Shown: positions 23,350-26,835 of the stretch, one piece after another | How the letters are laid out: every line of letters starts with the position of its first letter | Position numbering within the stretch: the first letter of the stretch is position 1 | NCBI GenBank assembly: GCA_001796865.1 | Contig: MGNQ01000048.1 | Coordinates: 9,419 to 36,253, forward strand | DNA length: 26,835 nucleotides | Source: Chloroflexi bacterium RBG_16_56_11 | GTDB taxonomy: Bacteria > Chloroflexota > Dehalococcoidia > Dehalococcoidales > RBG-16-60-22 | Direction: 5' to 3' | The notes under the pieces: model-generated | The model's input: only the letters and a program-made list of their open reading frames with translations | Told to the model about the DNA's origin: nothing | Databases searched by the model: none | Made by a program: the position numbers and the translations under genes

Positions 23350-24810
23350 TTATAGAATGAAAAGCCGGTCTACTATCTTATTCCTGATGTCGCGAGCAGC
23401 AACGATTTTGTGGTAGTAGTTAGACTTCGTTTTATCATCAACTCCACTCTTATTGATAGCCCGATAAGCGTTGACAATGGCCCGCCACTGGTCAATTAAA
23501 CCAAGTTGAATGAGATTCATATCCCACATTGGTCGACGGCTCGCCCACCAGAAGTGACAACTATATTCCGCCATATCGAGCAGTGTACGGGCGATACTAC
23601 TAAGGGACTTACTCTCATCGTTATCAGCACACTCCTGCGCTTTATTCACTATTTCAATGCAAAGGTAAAGGTGCTCCCACTGGAGGCGATGGGTTTCATT
23701 ATCTTTATCCCGCCAGAGCGGGTAGGGATTCCCGGCAAGAATATCATCGGCCGTTGTGCTCCAGGATGATGCCTTAGGGATGACTACCCCTCCCAGAGGG
23801 AATAATCGCGTAAGCTCGCTTATAGTCACCATCTCCATTTCTTGTCTTGAAAGGTCGGGGGTCTTCGCTCCTTGTGTTGACTTACTTGTTTTTCCCTCAT
23901 CTTTCTTTGCGGTTTCTTTAAAACTTACTGTTAATTCGGTATGACAGTTCGGGCAGGTGACTTCCCCTACCTTTGGTAATTCGCCTGAGAACACCAGTAG
24001 AAATTTCGTACCACAGACAGGGCAAATGGTAACCGGCTCCTCTTTGGTATATTCTATCCTGGTTTTTTCAATTTTATCTCTGGTCTGCCGGGCAGGATCG
24101 ATTTGTTCGTAGACGGCTCTCAGGAAAAGATTTTCCCAGTTTTTAATGTGATGCCCAAAGGTTTCAGCATCCATAGCCGTTATAACATAGATGTTTTCTG
24201 CGTTACCTCTCATTTGCTTTAGTTGTTCCAAGAAATCATGAGCGCTGGTCTGCTGGAAGCTGATCTTATTGCTCAGAATATCGTCCCTGAAGAAGACTGA
24301 AATCTTTTTCTCCCTGTTCTCGACCTGATAAATTTTGTCTAGCGGCCACGGGTTCGGACAAGCAACCCCGCTTAATATAATCCACTCGTGGCCGGCGGCA
24401 ATAACTTCGGGTAGGATTTCGCTACTGTAACACATCTCGGGAGGGAAAAAACCCTTAGTCTCGTATGCCTTACCCAGAAATTGAGTACCTGTGGCGATGT
24501 TCGATTCTATTTGTCTTTTTCTCTCAGCCAGAGGCAACAGGGGCAAGATGGGATGGTATTTGCCACTTCCGGTGAACTCTACGTTGCCTTTTTCTCCTAA
24601 TGACTGGAGGCTAAAAATGATGTCTCTGTGTCCGTGATTTTGTAACATTTCCAAAAGGACACCGTTGATATTGAGCGTCGCCCTGACATGGGGATACTGG
24701 CGTAAAACCTCAAGAAGAGGTCTATAGGATTCATTACAAATTTTCTCCAGGACCTGAGGGGTCTGGGTCGGCGGTTGATAAAAATGAAGAAGCTGCGCCC
24801 AATATATCAC
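23350..24810 (-). CDS. GH57 glycoside hydrolase with inserted zinc ribbon
   Basis: This 486-aa protein starts at GTG 24810, with GAGGAG upstream. The start MIYWAQLLHFYQPP is the hallmark of GH57 beginnings. GKYHPILPLLP (84-94), the nucleophile motif FFPPEMCYS (E125) and the general acid motif TAMDAETFGHH (D214) follow. Between about 258 and 300 a zinc ribbon is inserted: CPVCG (C263, C266) and CPNCH (C286, C289), then a Lys/Ser/Thr-rich linker. The helical C-terminal part includes CHFWWASRRPMWD. GH57 covers alpha-amylases, 4-alpha-glucanotransferases and branching enzymes. The protein lies next to glgC and treS-mak, so it probably acts on glycogen or maltodextrins. It is shorter than typical GH57 branching enzymes, and the activity is not certain. 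It has its own extended -10 promoter and converges with treS-mak 34 bp away. Confidence 0.88.
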   Translation of the reverse strand: MIYWAQLLHFYQPPTQTPQVLEKICNESYRPLLEVLRQYPHVRATLNINGVLLEMLQNHGHRDIIFSLQSLGEKGNVEFTGSGKYHPILPLLPLAERKRQIESNIATGTQFLGKAYETKGFFPPEMCYSSEILPEVIAAGHEWIILSGVACPNPWPLDKIYQVENREKKISVFFRDDILSNKISFQQTSAHDFLEQLKQMRGNAENIYVITAMDAETFGHHIKNWENLFLRAVYEQIDPARQTRDKIEKTRIEYTKEEPVTICPVCGTKFLLVFSGELPKVGEVTCPNCHTELTVSFKETAKKDEGKTSKSTQGAKTPDLSRQEMEMVTISELTRLFPLGGVVIPKASSWSTTADDILAGNPYPLWRDKDNETHRLQWEHLYLCIEIVNKAQECADNDESKSLSSIARTLLDMAEYSCHFWWASRRPMWDMNLIQLGLIDQWRAIVNAYRAINKSGVDDKTKSNYYHKIVAARDIRNKIVDRLFIL

Positions 24811-24848
24811 CGTCGCTCCTCGCCAGTAAGAATCTATTTCTGTAAGGA

Positions 24849-24857
24849 ATTATAGCA
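24849..24857 (-). promoter_or_regulatory. Extended -10 promoter of the GH57 gene
   Basis: On the minus strand TGCTATAAT combines a perfect TATAAT (24849-24854) with an upstream TG extension (24855-24857). There is no good -35, which is normal for extended -10 promoters. Transcription would start near 24842, giving a leader of about 32 nt before the GTG at 24810. The GH57 gene can therefore be expressed apart from glgC. Confidence 0.5.
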
Positions 24858-24945
24858 TACGCCGTGAGATGGGGATACTTCATGAACCCACAAAGGGAAA
24901 AAACAGTAATACGTATGTTTAGTTGCAAAATATGAGGTAGTTCAT

Positions 24946-26196
24946 TTATCTTATTTCCATCCCCCTGGGAACGACTACAATGCCACCCTCGGATATTGTG
25001 CAACCCTTACTCTTATCTGCTTCTTTATCATAGCCGATTGACGCACCCGCCCGGATCCTGCTTTGCTTATCAATAATCGCCCGCTTTATCCTTGCACCTG
25101 GCTCAATAATAACATCGTCAAATATTACTGATTGCTCCACTTCAACCCCTCTTTCCACAACCACTCCCGGCGAAAGAATGGAGTTCCATACAGTCCCGCC
25201 GCTAACAATACAGCCATCACACACAATGGTTTCCAGTGTCTTTCCACCGAGGACGAACTTGCTTGGCGGTAGCGGCCGCTGATATGTTCTCAGCATCCAC
25301 TTCTCCCCGTAGATATTGAATACAGGGTCTAGACCTACAAGGTCCATGTTCGCTTCATAATAGGAATCAATGGTACCGACATCCTTCCAATATGATGAAT
25401 CGCGGGTACGTTCGACCAGTATCTTTTCTCTGATACCGGCTTTCACTTCGATCTTAAAATCCTCTATTCTATTCTCTTTTTCATAGTCATAGACATAAAC
25501 ATTCTGTCGCCTACCTATCATTTCCGGGATTATATGATGTCCAAAATCGTCGCCTTGACCCTGCAAGACTTCAAGCAGCATTTCCGTTTTAAAAATATAG
25601 ATACCCATTGAAGCTAAAGCAAAATCCGGTGCATCAGGTAGAATCTTCGGCTGCGCGGGCTTCTCTTCGAAGCCGATCAATTTATAGTCTTTGTCTACTT
25701 CGAGCACGCCGAATACTTTGGCAGCCCTCTCTTTCCTTTCTCTGATGGCAGATACCGTCAAAGCCGCCTTCTTTTTCCGGTGATAAGCCAGCATCTGAAC
25801 GTAGTTCATTTTATAGATATGGTCACCGGAAAGAATTAAAATATCGTCGGCGTCCTTCGTATTTATCAGGTTCAGATTCTGCCGTACCGCATCAGCCGTT
25901 CCTTTATACCACTCTGCCCCAAGTTTTTGCTGTGCAGGCACGCAGTAAATAAAGTCGCCCAGGCCAGAGCTTGAGATGCCCCAACCATTCTGGACATGGT
26001 GATTTAATGACTCCGAACGGTATTGTGTGAGTACATACACTTTACGGAGGCTGGAGTTGATACAGTTACTCAATACGAAATCTATGAGCCGAAATTTACC
26101 ACCAAAGGGTACCGCAGCCTTGGACCTATCTCTGGTCAAAGGTTGGAGCCTCTCACCAGCTCCTCCTGCCATTATTATCGTGATAACGTTGTCCAT
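24946..26196 (-). CDS. glgC: Glucose-1-phosphate adenylyltransferase (ADP-glucose pyrophosphorylase)
   Basis: This 416-aa enzyme makes ADP-glucose from ATP and glucose-1-phosphate, the committed step of bacterial glycogen synthesis. The N-terminal nucleotidyltransferase domain starts MDNVITIIMAGGAGERLQPL, then TRDRSKAAVPFGGKFRLIDF, the classical GlgC signature. ILSGDHIYKMNY marks the metal/nucleotide site. VLEVDKDYKLIGFEEKP and SMGIYIFKTEMLLEVL are also standard. The C-terminal left-handed beta-helix (about 300-416) includes VSGGTVWNSILSPGVVVERG. The length is normal for the family. AGGATAATAAAG precedes ATG 26196. It lies upstream of GH57 on the same strand with a 135-bp gap holding a separate promoter. 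Product ADP-glucose could feed GlgA or, through GlgM-type enzymes, maltose-1-phosphate; neither gene is in the window. Confidence 0.96.
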   Translation of the reverse strand: MDNVITIIMAGGAGERLQPLTRDRSKAAVPFGGKFRLIDFVLSNCINSSLRKVYVLTQYRSESLNHHVQNGWGISSSGLGDFIYCVPAQQKLGAEWYKGTADAVRQNLNLINTKDADDILILSGDHIYKMNYVQMLAYHRKKKAALTVSAIRERKERAAKVFGVLEVDKDYKLIGFEEKPAQPKILPDAPDFALASMGIYIFKTEMLLEVLQGQGDDFGHHIIPEMIGRRQNVYVYDYEKENRIEDFKIEVKAGIREKILVERTRDSSYWKDVGTIDSYYEANMDLVGLDPVFNIYGEKWMLRTYQRPLPPSKFVLGGKTLETIVCDGCIVSGGTVWNSILSPGVVVERGVEVEQSVIFDDVIIEPGARIKRAIIDKQSRIRAGASIGYDKEADKSKGCTISEGGIVVVPRGMEIR

Positions 26197-26835
26197 TCTT
26201 TATTATCCTGTGTATTTTATTGGATTATCAAACACAAATTATATATTAATATAAACTACTTATATCCTAATATATCAGAAAAGCGCATTTTCTAGGAACC
26301 TTGGCCAGTGCCTCCTCGAGTTCTCCAACAATAAGCCTATCCTACACATCCGTACTGAAGCAATAATACGGGTTTAATTATGATGTACTCACTAAATAAT
26401 ATTGCCCATAGGTGTCTTATACATGTTTGAGCCATAGTATAATTAAACTGATATGACTTATCAACAAACTCAGAGATAAGCCTATGTTCCCCTGCATGTA
26501 TGATGGCTATTTTACTAAAAGTAAAAAGTGCAGCAGAAGTCACACAAGCGTCCAGACGTGTGCCACCACACACGCGTCGGATCAGAGGTCTTCGGATCCC
26601 GAAGCCGCCGTATTACTTATCAGGGGTCATCAGGCGGGAGCGCCCATTCATTCCAAAGAGGTACACATCGTCCCCGGTGCAACGTAGAGGTCTCCCAAAT
26701 GCCCAACCAATTATAACAAGTCCCAACAAATAATATACGTGTGTAACCCGGGTCACACTATTATAGACCAAGTGTTCCATCAACAGCATCTTATATCAAT
26801 TGGCAGTCTGGTTCGGGTCTGATAGATCCCGAATA
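26197..26835. other. AT-rich intergenic end of the window, no supported gene
   Basis: No reading frame here has a ribosome site, family motif or credible length. The first 90 bases upstream of glgC are very AT-rich, with several weak -10-like boxes (for example TATAAT on the minus strand at 26238-26243), so the glgC promoter is probably here but cannot be fixed. A GG-(t)-CTTCGG/CCGAAG-CC hairpin occurs at 26587-26606, and the palindrome at 26741-26758 is listed separately. Confidence 0.45.
26741..26758. repeat. 18-bp near-perfect palindrome
   Basis: GTGTAACCCGGGTCACAC is self-complementary at 16 of 18 positions around a perfect ACCCGGGT core. It could be a regulator binding site for a gene to the right of the window, or for glgC at long range. 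No second copy was seen. Confidence 0.35.

Noticed and set aside
26337..26733. Several overlapping short frames at the right end
   Set aside because: They overlap each other on both strands, lack ribosome sites and show no family features.
1..26835. CRISPR array, tRNA, rRNA or intact insertion sequence
   Set aside because: No regular direct repeats with spacers, no cloverleaf with a T-loop consensus, no rRNA motif, and no transposase with flanking inverted repeats were found on reading.

Overview
The window looks like a chromosomal piece of an uncultured, probably anaerobic bacterium. The Dehalococcoidia side of Chloroflexota is my best guess. It rests on the Thr/Pro-rich linker after the lipoprotein cysteine, the FAD oxidase / CCG-type Fe-S / AprA-like redox genes, and the TreS-maltokinase fusion next to GH57 and GlgC. 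This is inference; no rRNA or other marker gene is present.

The window splits into two halves of visibly different base composition. Left half (about 1-13,970, GC-rich) is an accessory catabolic and redox region. A minus-strand operon (122-4459) encodes two full-length FAD-linked oxidases flanking a CCG-domain Fe-S protein, a GlcD/GlcF-like arrangement. Divergent from it, a plus-strand series begins at a good promoter (5023-5051): a cupin fused to a DUF4367-like domain, a sulfatase-family hydrolase with Thr at the usual Cys/Ser nucleophile position, and a peptide/nickel-type ABC importer (lipoprotein binding protein plus two permeases, no ATPases in view). Converging on it are an AprA/fumarate-reductase-type flavoprotein and a small two-cluster ferredoxin on the minus strand. 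A plausible reading is uptake of an organic compound, hydrolytic removal of a sulfo or phospho group, then flavin/Fe-S oxidation. The substrate cannot be read from the sequence.

Right half (about 14,000-26,835, AT-richer) starts with a 5'-truncated ABC-2 permease remnant, then a CPA2-type cation/proton antiporter and a CNNM/CorC-type (DUF21-CBS) membrane protein. Next comes a sugar-storage block. galT-like, a 65-aa unknown and a TreS-maltokinase fusion lie on the plus strand. They converge with a GH57 enzyme and GlgC on the minus strand. The products would link ADP-glucose/glycogen, trehalose and maltose-1-phosphate. The GalT-like protein keeps its zinc ligands but lacks the catalytic histidine (HSY for HPH), so it is probably not a normal galactose-1-phosphate uridylyltransferase.

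The most unusual items are the cupin-DUF4367 fusion, the Thr-nucleophile sulfatase homologue, the HPH-less GalT homologue inside a trehalose/glycogen operon, a zinc ribbon inserted in the GH57 protein, a pair of matching palindromes around the promoter of the FAD-oxidase operon, and structured non-coding DNA at 16.3-16.7 kb. No CRISPR array, tRNA, rRNA or intact insertion sequence was seen.
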